DNA of 64,000 nucleotides. Origin: Rhodobacteraceae bacterium XHP0102 (lineage in GTDB: Bacteria; Pseudomonadota; Alphaproteobacteria; Rhodobacterales; Rhodobacteraceae). A program made the position numbers and the translations under genes. The notes beneath the pieces are model-generated. The model searched no databases. It was not told the origin of the DNA and saw only the letters and a program-made list of their open reading frames with translations. Shown here piece by piece: positions 8,446 to 17,253 of this stretch (position 1 is its first letter; the number at the start of each line of letters is the position of its first letter). The stretch spans positions 310,001 through 374,000 of the forward strand of contig JAOWLD010000003.1 in NCBI GenBank assembly GCA_025751475.1, written 5' to 3'.

Positions 8446-11133
8446 ATGCCCATCACCGTAGGCCATGACAGCGCCGCGACCCGCAAGACCCTGACAGCAG
8501 GGGGAAAAACCTATGCTTATTACTCCATCGCTGCTGCTGAGGCGGCGGGGCTTGGCGATTTCTCGAAATTGCCTGCCGCATTGAAAGTGGTGTTGGAGAA
8601 TATGCTGCGATTCGAAGATGGTAAGACGGTCAGTGTCGATGACATCAAGGCCTTTGCCGATTGGGCAAAGATGGGTGGTCAAAACCCCCGCGAGATCGCC
8701 TATCGCCCTGCACGCGTGTTGATGCAGGATTTCACAGGCGTGCCTGCGGTGGTTGATCTGGCCGCGATGCGGGACGGGATCAAGGCGCTTGGCGGCAACC
8801 CTGACAAGATCAATCCGCTGAACCCGGTCGATTTGGTGATCGACCACTCCGTGATGATTGACGAGTTTGGCAATCCGCGCGCCTTCCAGATGAATGTGGA
8901 TCGCGAATATGAGCGCAATATGGAGCGCTACACCTTCCTGAAATGGGGTCAAAACGCGTTTAACAATTTCCGTGTTGTGCCTCCTGGAACGGGGATTTGC
9001 CACCAAGTGAACCTTGAATATCTGGCCAAAACGGTTTGGTCGGACGTGGATCAAAACGGTGATTTGGTCGCCTATCCTGATACGCTTGTCGGCACAGATA
9101 GCCACACCACCATGGTCAATGGCGCGGCTGTTCTGGGCTGGGGCGTTGGCGGCATCGAGGCGGAGGCCGCGATGCTGGGCCAGCCGATTTCGATGCTGAT
9201 CCCCGAAGTGGTGGGCTTTAAGCTGACGGGCGCGATGGTTGAGGGCACCACGGGCACTGACCTTGTGCTGAAGGTTGTCGAGATGCTGCGCAAAAAAGGC
9301 GTGGTTGGCAAATTCGTGGAATTCTACGGCGAAGGTTTGGATCGTCTGCCTTTGGCGGATCGCGCCACCATCGCCAATATGGCACCTGAATATGGTGCGA
9401 CCTGTGGCTTCTTCCCGATTGATGATGAAACCCTGCGTTACCTGCGCAACACGGGCCGCGAGGAAGAGGTTATCGCCTTGGTCGAAACCTATGCCAAGGA
9501 AAACGGCTTCTGGCGCGATGCGGCTTATGCGCCTGTTTACACCGATACGTTGGAATTGGACATGGGCACGATTGTGCCTGCCATCTCTGGCCCCAAGCGC
9601 CCACAGGATTATGTGGCGCTGTCCAACGCGAAATCCGCTTTCCGCAAGGAAATGGAAGAGACGTTCAAGCGTCCTTTGGGCAAGCAGGTTGCGGTCAAAG
9701 GCGAAGATTACAGCATGGAATCGGGCAAGGTTGTGATTGCCTCGATCACCTCCTGCACCAATACATCGAACCCCTATGTGATGATCGGCGCAGGTTTGGT
9801 GGCGCGTAAGGCCGCTGAATTGGGCCTGACCCGCAAGCCATGGGTGAAAACATCGCTCGCACCAGGCAGTCAGGTTGTATCTGCCTATCTTGAGGCCGCA
9901 GGCCTGCAAGAGGATCTGGATAAGGTTGGCTTTAACCTTGTTGGGTATGGCTGCACCACCTGCATCGGCAACTCTGGCCCGCTGCAAAAAGAGATTTCCG
10001 AGGCGATTGCCGAGGGTGATTTGGTGGCCACCGCCGTTCTGTCGGGCAACCGCAATTTCGAGGGCCGCATCAGCCCCGATGTGCGCGCAAACTATCTCGC
10101 CTCGCCACCGCTGGTCGTGGCTTATGCGATTGCGGGCACGATGGATATTGATCTGGCCAATGACCCGATTGCGCAGACGCCTGATGGCCGCGATGTCTAT
10201 CTCAAGGATATTTGGCCAACCACGCAGGAAGTGGCCGAAACCGTTGAGCGCACCGTGACGCGCGAGGCGTTTCAGACCAAATATGCCGATGTGTTCAAGG
10301 GCGATGAGAAATGGCAGGGGGTCGAGACCACCGACCAACAGACCTATGATTGGCCTGCAACCTCGACCTATGTTCAGAACCCGCCTTATTTCCAAGGCAT
10401 CACCATGGACACCAAAAAGATCGAGAATATCGAAGGGGCCAAGGTTCTGGCGCTTTTGGGCGATATGATCACCACCGACCACATCAGCCCTGCGGGATCG
10501 TTCAAGGACACCACCCCTGCGGGTCAATATCTGATCGAGCGTCAGGTGCCCGTGCGGGAATTTAACTCCTACGGCTCCCGCCGTGGCAATCACGAGATCA
10601 TGATGCGCGGCACATTCGCCAATATCCGCATCAAGAACGAGATGTTGGATGGGGTCGAGGGTGGCTATACCAAAGGCCCAGATGGCAAGCAGACCTCAAT
10701 CTACGATGCCTCCATGGCTTATCAGGAACAGGGCACACCGCTGGTCATCTTTGGGGGTGAGCAATATGGTGCAGGCTCTAGCCGCGATTGGGCGGCGAAG
10801 GGCACGGCGCTTTTGGGTGTCAAGGCCGTGATCGCCGAAAGCTTCGAGCGCATCCACCGCTCCAACCTGGTTGGTATGGGGGTGATCCCGTTTGAATTCA
10901 CGGGCGGTGACACCCGCAAAACCCTTGGTTTGACAGGGGATGAAACCGTGGCAATCAAGGGCTTGGATACAATCACGCCTTTGGCCGAAGTGCCATGCGA
11001 GATCACCTATGCTGATGGCACCATGAAAACGATCACGCTGAAATGCCGGATCGATACGGCGGTTGAGATCGAATATATCGAGAATGGCGGCGTCTTGCAT
11101 TACGTGCTGCGCAACCTCGCCCGCGCGGCGTAA
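8446..11133 (+). CDS. acnA: Aconitate hydratase A
   Basis: TCA-cycle enzyme interconverting citrate and isocitrate with a [4Fe-4S] cluster. It has 895 residues, normal for the AcnA/IRP1 type. Cluster-ligand cysteines lie in SCTNTSNP (about residue 437) and GCTTCIGNSGP (about 502 and 505). The C-terminal swivel domain carries the QYGAGSSRDWAAKG motif. The start at 8446 is preceded by GGGAGG at ideal spacing; the five-codon upstream extension lacks one. It diverges from ccmA and ends at a strong terminator. Confidence 0.97.
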   Translation: MPITVGHDSAATRKTLTAGGKTYAYYSIAAAEAAGLGDFSKLPAALKVVLENMLRFEDGKTVSVDDIKAFADWAKMGGQNPREIAYRPARVLMQDFTGVPAVVDLAAMRDGIKALGGNPDKINPLNPVDLVIDHSVMIDEFGNPRAFQMNVDREYERNMERYTFLKWGQNAFNNFRVVPPGTGICHQVNLEYLAKTVWSDVDQNGDLVAYPDTLVGTDSHTTMVNGAAVLGWGVGGIEAEAAMLGQPISMLIPEVVGFKLTGAMVEGTTGTDLVLKVVEMLRKKGVVGKFVEFYGEGLDRLPLADRATIANMAPEYGATCGFFPIDDETLRYLRNTGREEEVIALVETYAKENGFWRDAAYAPVYTDTLELDMGTIVPAISGPKRPQDYVALSNAKSAFRKEMEETFKRPLGKQVAVKGEDYSMESGKVVIASITSCTNTSNPYVMIGAGLVARKAAELGLTRKPWVKTSLAPGSQVVSAYLEAAGLQEDLDKVGFNLVGYGCTTCIGNSGPLQKEISEAIAEGDLVATAVLSGNRNFEGRISPDVRANYLASPPLVVAYAIAGTMDIDLANDPIAQTPDGRDVYLKDIWPTTQEVAETVERTVTREAFQTKYADVFKGDEKWQGVETTDQQTYDWPATSTYVQNPPYFQGITMDTKKIENIEGAKVLALLGDMITTDHISPAGSFKDTTPAGQYLIERQVPVREFNSYGSRRGNHEIMMRGTFANIRIKNEMLDGVEGGYTKGPDGKQTSIYDASMAYQEQGTPLVIFGGEQYGAGSSRDWAAKGTALLGVKAVIAESFERIHRSNLVGMGVIPFEFTGGDTRKTLGLTGDETVAIKGLDTITPLAEVPCEITYADGTMKTITLKCRIDTAVEIEYIENGGVLHYVLRNLARAA

Positions 11134-11153
11134 GTCTCGTCACAGTAAAACCA

Positions 11154-11183
11154 AAAGCCCCGCCTTTTGCGCGGGGCTTTTTT
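11154..11183 (+). terminator. Rho-independent terminator of acnA
   Basis: A perfect 10-bp stem (AAAGCCCCGC at 11154-11163, GCGGGGCTTT at 11171-11180) with a 7-nt loop runs into a T tract, 20 nt after the acnA stop. Confidence 0.9.
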
Positions 11184-11235
11184 GTTTGCAAATAATGAAA
11201 TATAATTAGGCATAAATTATCCAAAAGGATTTTTG

Positions 11236-12027
11236 ATGTCATATGAGAAAATGCGAGGCTTGGCCCTTGGTATCCTGTTGGGGTTTCTTCTTAGCACTGG
11301 TGCCTTATGGGTTCTTTCATCAAGCCATCCCGTGGTGGTTGAGCATCTCGCCACGCATCTCTCTAATTTCGTAATTGTTGCCGCAGCGGCGCTTGGCCTT
11401 TGGGGGGTATCGCGCCAGATTCAAAGCAACGTTGAGTTGGCAGAGAAAACCCGCATCGCGAAACTTGACGCGGCCAGAAGTTGCTTGCCTCTTGTGTTGT
11501 CTCGGATTTGTGAGATTTGTGAGGATCGGCGGGCGCGCATTATATTTGGTGACAATGACCAAGAAGCCGAATTGCTGCGGCTATCCTCGGATGATTTTGA
11601 AACCTTACGTGCCTGCATCGAACACAGCCCAAAGGACGAGGCGGAACCCTTAGTGTCGATTATCGCGCTTTATCAAATTTTACTATCGCGTTGGTCGGCA
11701 TGGCCGAGGTTCAATCTTTTTTCCGATCATCCAGAAAATAGCGAATTGGACAGGTTGCAACAATACTACAACTTGCAAAATTGGTTTGCTTTAGAAGCTC
11801 GAACCTCAGTTTTGTTTGACTTCTCGCGTGGCGGTGACTTCCCCGTAAAAGAGGATCTCGAACAGCGAATGCGTCGCCAAGTGGAAAACGGGATGGCCCA
11901 TGTCAACGATGCTAGAAATCAGGAGGTAGGTTGGATGCTTGAAAGTCGCCCAGACTATAGGCGATTCTTGGAAAGAATGCGTGAGACAAAAATTCGATTT
12001 GTGGACGATGATGTGTCATTTCTCTAA
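11236..12027 (+). CDS. Orphan membrane protein of unknown function, 263 aa
   Basis: Not recognised. Two membrane helices lie near the N-terminus (about residues 7-27 and 41-58). A roughly 200-residue, probably cytoplasmic region follows, rich in acidic and aromatic residues and ending in FVDDDVSFL. AAAAGGAT precedes the ATG at 11236; a TTG one codon earlier is possible. It stands alone between the acnA terminator and a convergent glycosyltransferase. The sequence is visibly AT-richer than its neighbours and uses codons rare around it (TTA, ATA, AGA, AGG), which suggests recent acquisition. Confidence 0.7.
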   Translation: MSYEKMRGLALGILLGFLLSTGALWVLSSSHPVVVEHLATHLSNFVIVAAAALGLWGVSRQIQSNVELAEKTRIAKLDAARSCLPLVLSRICEICEDRRARIIFGDNDQEAELLRLSSDDFETLRACIEHSPKDEAEPLVSIIALYQILLSRWSAWPRFNLFSDHPENSELDRLQQYYNLQNWFALEARTSVLFDFSRGGDFPVKEDLEQRMRRQVENGMAHVNDARNQEVGWMLESRPDYRRFLERMRETKIRFVDDDVSFL

Positions 12028-12080
12028 ACGCGTATCGTGTTCTCGCGTTAGAGTAATACATTCGTTGCGCGCTGGGTAGT

Positions 12081-12887
12081 TTAGGGTTCTTCCTCAAACC
12101 TCACCGCGACAATCCGCGCTTGCCCCGTGGCCCATTGCCAGATTTGGCGGGGGGCTTGGTTAATCTCGGCGCTGCCGCGTTTGAGTTTGCGCCATGTTTT
12201 GGCCCATCCTTTGGGGCGCACCGCTTTGCCAAGGCCTGAGATGTCCGAATTATAGGCATAGGCGCGCTGTGTTGCCATGGCGGGCACAATGATGCTGGCG
12301 GCAAGGGGGCTGCGAATGGGGCTGACCGTGTCATTGAACAGAAAATGGTCAATCGGCACCCGCATTTTGCCGCGCCAAGACAGCGCCAATTCCGCCCCCC
12401 GCCGCGTCAGGATATACGCCCCACCCCCCACATGACGCGAGCGCATCGGGTGGATCGCGCGGCCTGTGGGGGTTTGCCCGATTTGCGGGCCAAGCAACAA
12501 TTTGGAGGTGCCTTCGTTGAATTTCTCAAGCTTGACCGCCTCGGTCCCGCGGGGAATCCAATCAGCGCTCATCACCACAGAGGCCAGATCAGCGGCGAGA
12601 TAGATATCATCCTCTAAAAACAGCGCGAATGGCGCGTCTGTTTGCAGAAATGCGGCCCAAGCCTCGGTGTGGCTGACGGTGCAGGCGCGGTCGCCCAAGC
12701 CAAGCCGCCCCAAGGGCCCATATTCCGCAATCACATCATCTATGCGGGTGGCATCCGCGCTTTGTGCATCACAGGCGGAATGGCGCATGAATGTCACGCC
12801 GCGCGCGCGCAGGTGATCCCCGATCCGCTCCAGCCGATCGGAGCGGCGGTCAAGATTGATGACATAGATTGGGATTGCCTGCGCCAT
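12081..12887 (-). CDS. Glycosyltransferase family 25 protein (LPS/polysaccharide type)
   Basis: A 268-residue GT25 enzyme, the family of LPS beta-galactosyltransferases such as LpsA and LgtB. It opens with the family's IPIYVINLDRRSDR motif, and the metal/sugar-nucleotide acidic motif is LFLEDDIYL near residue 95. Start 12887 has AGAGG six nt upstream; homologues begin directly before the YVINL strand, so the 14- and 22-residue extensions are less likely. It diverges from a second GT25 gene 137 bp away. Substrate unknown; cytoplasmic or membrane-peripheral. Confidence 0.85.
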   Translation of the reverse strand: MAQAIPIYVINLDRRSDRLERIGDHLRARGVTFMRHSACDAQSADATRIDDVIAEYGPLGRLGLGDRACTVSHTEAWAAFLQTDAPFALFLEDDIYLAADLASVVMSADWIPRGTEAVKLEKFNEGTSKLLLGPQIGQTPTGRAIHPMRSRHVGGGAYILTRRGAELALSWRGKMRVPIDHFLFNDTVSPIRSPLAASIIVPAMATQRAYAYNSDISGLGKAVRPKGWAKTWRKLKRGSAEINQAPRQIWQWATGQARIVAVRFEEEP

Positions 12888-13023
12888 GCGCGCCTCTGGG
12901 GTGATTTCTGTTTGCGGCGCATTTGTCATGAAAGCGCGTGTTGGGGCAAGCAATGATGCGCGGCGCTTGTGTTTAAACCCGTGGCTGCGCTATGCCAGTC
13001 CCAAGCATAAAGGAGCAGCGCGC

Positions 13024-13788
13024 GTGCAGGATTGGCCCGTTTACGTCATCAATATGGACAGCAACGCAACGCGGCTTGCCCGTGTTGGCGCAGAGTTGGA
13101 CGCTGCAGGTGTGACATGGACGCGCCTGCCTGCGGTCAATGGTCGGGCGCTGTCTGATGCGGACTTGACCCGCGTCTATGATGCGCGCGCCAATCGCCGC
13201 TTTGCGCGCCATGATCTGGTGGCCCCTGAAATCGGGTGCTACCTGAGCCATATCAAGGCCGCTGAATGGCTGCGCGACAGCGGTGCGGCGGCGGCGGTGA
13301 TCCTAGAGGATGATCTGCGCGTCACAGGTGATTTCGCGGCAACGATTGCCGCGGTGCAGGCCGATCATGCGGCGCGCGCGGGCGCGTGGGATATGGTCAA
13401 GCTGTTCTCGTTTAAGCCCGTGCGCCTCGACCAGGTTTGCGCAATCGGGCAGGGCATCACCCTTGGCCGCCCCGATCGCGTGCCCTCCACCACTTTGGGC
13501 TATGTGCTGACACGCGCGGGGGCTGAAAAAATATTGGCCAAAGTGCCGCCGATTTTCCGCCCCGTGGATGAGGACCACAAGCATTTCTGGGAATTTGATC
13601 TGCGCGTGGCGATGATCGCGCCGCAACCCATTGCCATTGGTGCACAAGAAACCAGTGATGGCACCGTGGGCGACAGCCGTAAGCAGATGGCGCAGAAAGA
13701 TCCGATTTGGGTGAGGCTGTGGCGCTTTGGGCGGTATCGGGTGAATTACCGCCTGCAATTGGCGCGCGCGCGGGCCAAGGGATTATAG
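13024..13788 (+). CDS. Glycosyltransferase family 25 protein
   Basis: A 254-residue GT25 protein, start GTG with AGGAG 8 nt upstream. N-terminal WPVYVINMDSNATRLAR matches the family; the acidic motif VILEDDLRV lies near residue 100, and VDEDHKHFWEFDLRVA near 185 is the C-terminal acceptor-side segment. First gene of a five-gene plus-strand unit in which stops and starts are 5 bp apart or overlap. It probably adds a sugar to lipopolysaccharide core or a capsular glycan. Confidence 0.85.
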   Translation: MQDWPVYVINMDSNATRLARVGAELDAAGVTWTRLPAVNGRALSDADLTRVYDARANRRFARHDLVAPEIGCYLSHIKAAEWLRDSGAAAAVILEDDLRVTGDFAATIAAVQADHAARAGAWDMVKLFSFKPVRLDQVCAIGQGITLGRPDRVPSTTLGYVLTRAGAEKILAKVPPIFRPVDEDHKHFWEFDLRVAMIAPQPIAIGAQETSDGTVGDSRKQMAQKDPIWVRLWRFGRYRVNYRLQLARARAKGL

Positions 13789-13793
13789 GCGGC

Positions 13794-14861
13794 GTGGTCA
13801 AACGCATCTTCCATATCATGATGGGCCGTGATGGCGGCACAGAGCGGTTTTTCCTGCGCCTGACCCAAGGATTTCATGAAGCAGGGATGGAGCAAGAATT
13901 CGCCGTGCGGCCCGAGCAAATCTGGCTGCCCGAATTGGCCCCGCGCGGGCGCGTGCATCAAGCGACCTATTTGCGCCGTGATCCGATCTCGCTGATCCGC
14001 CTTTGGGGCTTGCACCGCCAGATTGCGCGGTTTTCCCCCGATGTGGTGATGGCATGGCGCGCCCCTGTGGCGCGGCTGATCCCCAATGGGCCATGGGTTA
14101 AGGTGCTGCGCCTTGGCGATTTTCCGTTCAATATCAAGTATTTTCCGCGTCTGGATGGGGTGATAGCGAATACGCCCGACATCATCACCCATATTCGCGG
14201 TCAGGGCTGGCAGGGGCGCGCCGAAGTGATCTCCAACTTTCCGCCTGCGCCAAAAACCGCATCGGGGGCGGTTGTGCCTCAAGCCCCCCGCGCCAAAGGG
14301 GGGCGGGTCGTGGCGATTGGCCGTTTTGTGGGGATTAAGGGGTTTGACACACTCATCCGCGCGATGAGCCATGCACCTGATGCCGAATTGTGGCTGATCG
14401 GGGATGGGCCGTTAGAGGCGGAATTGCGTGCCTTAGTGGCCGATTTGGGTCTTATGTCTCGCGTGCATTTCTTAGGGTGGCAAGGCGATATTCTGCCCTT
14501 TGTGCAGGCCTGCGATATCTTGGCCATGCCCAGTCGTGACGAGGCTTTGGGCAATGTCATTCTGGAGGCATGGGCGGCTGGCTTGCCCGTGGTCGCCACC
14601 CGCAGCCAAGGACCGCTGTGGTATGGGGTGGATGGCGAGAATATGGATTTGGTCGATATTGACGATGCCCCCGCCATGGGGCGCGCAATTGCGCGACTGG
14701 GGGCGGATCCCGCACGGCGCGCAAGGCTGGCGGCGGAGGGGCGCAAAACCCTTGCGGCGCGCTTTTCCAAAGAGGCGGTGATCGAACAATATCTGGCCCT
14801 CTTTGATGAGATGGCCGCACAAAGGACCGCACAAAGGGCCGCACAAAGGATCGCGCGATGA
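13794..14861 (+). CDS. Glycosyltransferase family 4 protein
   Basis: A 355-residue GT-B-fold retaining glycosyltransferase. The N-terminal domain opens with FHIMMGRDGGTERFF; the C-terminal nucleotide-sugar domain has GRFVGIKGFDTLIRA near residue 180 and the catalytic PSRDEALGNVILEAWAAG near 250. The GTG start lies 5 bp after the previous stop. It closely parallels the next gene in length and motif order, as expected of a tandem duplication. The C-terminal tail carries three near-identical AQR-type units encoded by a 12-bp DNA repeat. Confidence 0.85.
   Translation: MVKRIFHIMMGRDGGTERFFLRLTQGFHEAGMEQEFAVRPEQIWLPELAPRGRVHQATYLRRDPISLIRLWGLHRQIARFSPDVVMAWRAPVARLIPNGPWVKVLRLGDFPFNIKYFPRLDGVIANTPDIITHIRGQGWQGRAEVISNFPPAPKTASGAVVPQAPRAKGGRVVAIGRFVGIKGFDTLIRAMSHAPDAELWLIGDGPLEAELRALVADLGLMSRVHFLGWQGDILPFVQACDILAMPSRDEALGNVILEAWAAGLPVVATRSQGPLWYGVDGENMDLVDIDDAPAMGRAIARLGADPARRARLAAEGRKTLAARFSKEAVIEQYLALFDEMAAQRTAQRAAQRIAR
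14814..14849 (+). repeat. Three tandem 12-bp units at a gene junction
   Basis: Units at 14814-14825, 14826-14837 and 14838-14849 read (G/A)CCGCACAAAGG, differing only in the first base. They encode the repetitive tail of the upstream GT4 protein. Each ends in AAAGG, and the last AAAGG sits 8 nt before the next gene's ATG, so it probably serves as its ribosome binding site. Confidence 0.85.
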
Positions 14862-15910
14862 CGCCGCGCCGCGTGATCCATATGCATTTTGGCACCGATG
14901 GCGGGGCGGAGCGGTTCTTCGTCAATCTCTGCCATGCTTTGGCGGAGGCGGGGGTTGAGCAGCGTTTTGTGATCCGCCCCAATCGGGCTTGGGCCGATGA
15001 CCTTCGCCCGCTTGGCGAGATTTACGAAACCAATTTTCGGCTTCTGAGCCCCAAATCCCTTTGGCTGCGGTGGCACTTGCGCCAGATGCGCGCCGCGTGG
15101 CGGCCTGATGCGACATTTGCCTGGATGTCGCGCGCCTCGAAACTTTTGCCGCAATCGGGTGGCGGCGTGCGGATCACGCGCCTTGGCGATTATCCGCGCC
15201 ATTTGAAAAATTTTGCGCGTAATGATGTGATCGTGGCCAATACGCCCGGCATTGCGCAGGCTTGCCGCGATTTGGGTTGGCAGCGGCCGCTTGGCGTGAT
15301 TTCCAATTTCGTGCGCGAGGTGACCCCCCGCGCCATTCCGCGCGCCACCTATGACACGCCTGAAGATGCGTTTTTGATCGTGGGATCGGGGCGTTTCATC
15401 CATCGCAAAGGGTTTGACACGCTGATCCGCGCCTTTGCACAGGTGGATGGGGCGTATCTGTGGCTTGCGGGCGAGGGCGAAAAACGGCCCGCGCTCGAGG
15501 CGCTGGCCCGTGATCTTGGGGTGATGGACCGCATTCGCTTTTTGGGCTGGGTGGAGGAGCCAATGCATCTGGTCAAAACCGCAGATGCCTATGTGATGCC
15601 CTCGCGCCACGAACCGCTTGGGAATGTGATTTTGGAGGCTTGGCAGGCCGAGACACCCGTCATTGCCACGCGCAGCGAGGGGCCATTGTGGTTTTGCCGC
15701 GATGGCCAGAACGCGGCCCTTGTCGAGATTGACGATGCGACCGCAATGGCGGCGGCGCTGTGGAGGCTGCGCGATGATCGACATCATGCGCAACAGCTGG
15801 TCGCGGGCGGATTGGCCACCTTGCAGGCGCAATTCACCAAGCCACGCGTTGTGGCGCAATATCTGGCGCTGATTGATGGGGATTTATCTGCGATGGATTT
15901 TGGCCAATGA
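14858..15910 (+). CDS. Glycosyltransferase family 4 protein, tandem paralogue
   Basis: A 350-residue GT4 enzyme, paralogue of the preceding gene. Shared landmarks are HFGTDGGAERFF at the N-terminus, RLGDYPRHLKNF near residue 110, NTPGIAQACRDLGWQ, GRFIHRKGFDTLIRAFAQ and PSRHEPLGNVILEAWQAE, all in the same order. The start overlaps the upstream stop (ATGA). The pair may extend one glycan with different acceptors. Substrate is not readable from sequence. Confidence 0.85.
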   Translation: MTPRRVIHMHFGTDGGAERFFVNLCHALAEAGVEQRFVIRPNRAWADDLRPLGEIYETNFRLLSPKSLWLRWHLRQMRAAWRPDATFAWMSRASKLLPQSGGGVRITRLGDYPRHLKNFARNDVIVANTPGIAQACRDLGWQRPLGVISNFVREVTPRAIPRATYDTPEDAFLIVGSGRFIHRKGFDTLIRAFAQVDGAYLWLAGEGEKRPALEALARDLGVMDRIRFLGWVEEPMHLVKTADAYVMPSRHEPLGNVILEAWQAETPVIATRSEGPLWFCRDGQNAALVEIDDATAMAAALWRLRDDRHHAQQLVAGGLATLQAQFTKPRVVAQYLALIDGDLSAMDFGQ

Positions 15911-16689
15911 AGGTGTTGATCATCAATATGGCCACGGCCACGGATCGCATGGCCTTTATGGCTGCGCAGATGGATCATTTCGGGTTGGATTGGGCGCGGA
16001 TCGAGGCGGTTACGCCAGAGACATTGACGCCCCGCGCCGATGATCCCGTTTGGCATCGGTGGCAGCGGCCCTTGCGCGTGACGGAAATGGCGCTCTGCGC
16101 CTCGCATATGGCCGCATGGCGGGCTGTGATTGCGGCGGATGCGCCGCATTTGATTTTGGAGGATGACGCGGTTTTGGCCGCTGATCTGCCCGCGTTTTTG
16201 GCCCTTGTCGCAGAATTGCGCGATGTGGATCACATCTCGCTTGAGACGCGGGGACGCAAAAAGGTGCTGGGGCGCGTGTTGCATCCTGCTGCGCCGATGC
16301 TGCGCCTGTGGCAGGATCGAACGGGATCGGCGGCCTATATCGCCTATCCTAAGGGGGCACAGCTGATGCTTGATCATGCACAGCGCGCAGGCGGGCCATC
16401 GGATGCGATTATTTCCTCAACCTATGCGATGCACAGCTATCAGGCCGTGCCCGCGCTTGCGGTGCAATTGGATATTTGCGCGCAATATGGGGTGCCGCAG
16501 GCGATCAAGACCAAATCCCTGATTGATGCCGTGGACAAGCCACGTTTGCCTGCCCATGGCATGGCCGCGCTTGGGTTTCGCGCGCGGCGCATTTGGGGGC
16601 AGGTGGTGATGGGGTGGCGACAATTGCGCCATCGTGGCAGCAGGGTGCACGTGGCCCCCGCGCGCGATTGGCCAGAGATTTCACTGTGA
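15907..16689 (+). CDS. Glycosyltransferase family 25 protein
   Basis: A 260-residue GT25 protein, the third in this block. It begins MKVLIINMATATDRMAFM, has the acidic motif LILEDDAVL near residue 82 and a basic C-terminal tail that could sit on the membrane. The start overlaps the GT4 stop by 4 bp (ATGA) and its stop overlaps the next start (GTGA), so the genes are translated as one unit. Confidence 0.83.
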   Translation: MKVLIINMATATDRMAFMAAQMDHFGLDWARIEAVTPETLTPRADDPVWHRWQRPLRVTEMALCASHMAAWRAVIAADAPHLILEDDAVLAADLPAFLALVAELRDVDHISLETRGRKKVLGRVLHPAAPMLRLWQDRTGSAAYIAYPKGAQLMLDHAQRAGGPSDAIISSTYAMHSYQAVPALAVQLDICAQYGVPQAIKTKSLIDAVDKPRLPAHGMAALGFRARRIWGQVVMGWRQLRHRGSRVHVAPARDWPEISL

Positions 16690-17144
16690 AGCGCGCGCTT
16701 TCCCTGCTCGATATTCCGCCCGTTTGGCTGATCTTGGCCGCCGCCGCCGCATGGCTTTTGGCGCGGGAATTGCCGTTGGTCATGGCCTTTGGCTTGGTGT
16801 TTCGCGCGGCAGGGGCTTTGGCCATTGCTGCGGGTTTAGCCCTGATCCTATGGTCGGCGCTGTGGTTCTGGCGCGCCAAAACACCGATTGAGCCGCGCCA
16901 CACCCCGAAGGCCTTGATCACATCAGGCCCATTCGCATACAGCCGCAATCCGATTTATCTGGCAATGGTGGTGATCTTGGGCGGGTGGGTGATGATGCTT
17001 GGGGCGCTGTCGCCCGTCTTGATCCCGTTTCTTTACTTTGGGATGGTGGATCGCCGTTTTGCCGCGCCAGAGGAAGCGGTTTTGCGCGACAGGTTCGGGA
17101 TCGAGGGCGCGCGCTATATTCAGACCACCCCGCGCTGGCTCTAG
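16686..17144 (+). CDS. Isoprenylcysteine carboxyl methyltransferase-family membrane protein
   Basis: A 152-residue polytopic protein with about four membrane helices. The conserved C-terminal motif is YSRNPIYLAM around residue 82, followed by a hydrophobic stretch and an acidic LRDRFG region, the ICMT/phospholipid-methyltransferase pattern. The GTG start at 16686 overlaps the previous stop by 4 bp. Bacterial members methylate small or lipid substrates, mostly unknown; placement in the glycan operon suggests lipid or glycan modification. Confidence 0.8.
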   Translation: MKRALSLLDIPPVWLILAAAAAWLLARELPLVMAFGLVFRAAGALAIAAGLALILWSALWFWRAKTPIEPRHTPKALITSGPFAYSRNPIYLAMVVILGGWVMMLGALSPVLIPFLYFGMVDRRFAAPEEAVLRDRFGIEGARYIQTTPRWL

Positions 17145-17253
17145 CGGTTTTCGTTTCAGGTGATATGAATAGATTTGAGGCCCTTGTAACTGAATCTCGC
17201 AAAGGCTTGATTGGAACATCGCCGCAGGTGCCGCTACTTGAGGTGAAGTCAGG

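Noticed and set aside
8290-10593. 767-codon open frame on the minus strand, opposite acnA
   Set aside because: Lies antisense to a fully conserved aconitase; its residue make-up (Arg, His, Gly, Ala excess) is that of a GC-rich shadow frame, and it has no family motif.
14279-15859. 526-codon open frame on the minus strand across the two GT4 genes
   Set aside because: Shadow of two conserved glycosyltransferases; the GT reading frames carry all the family motifs.
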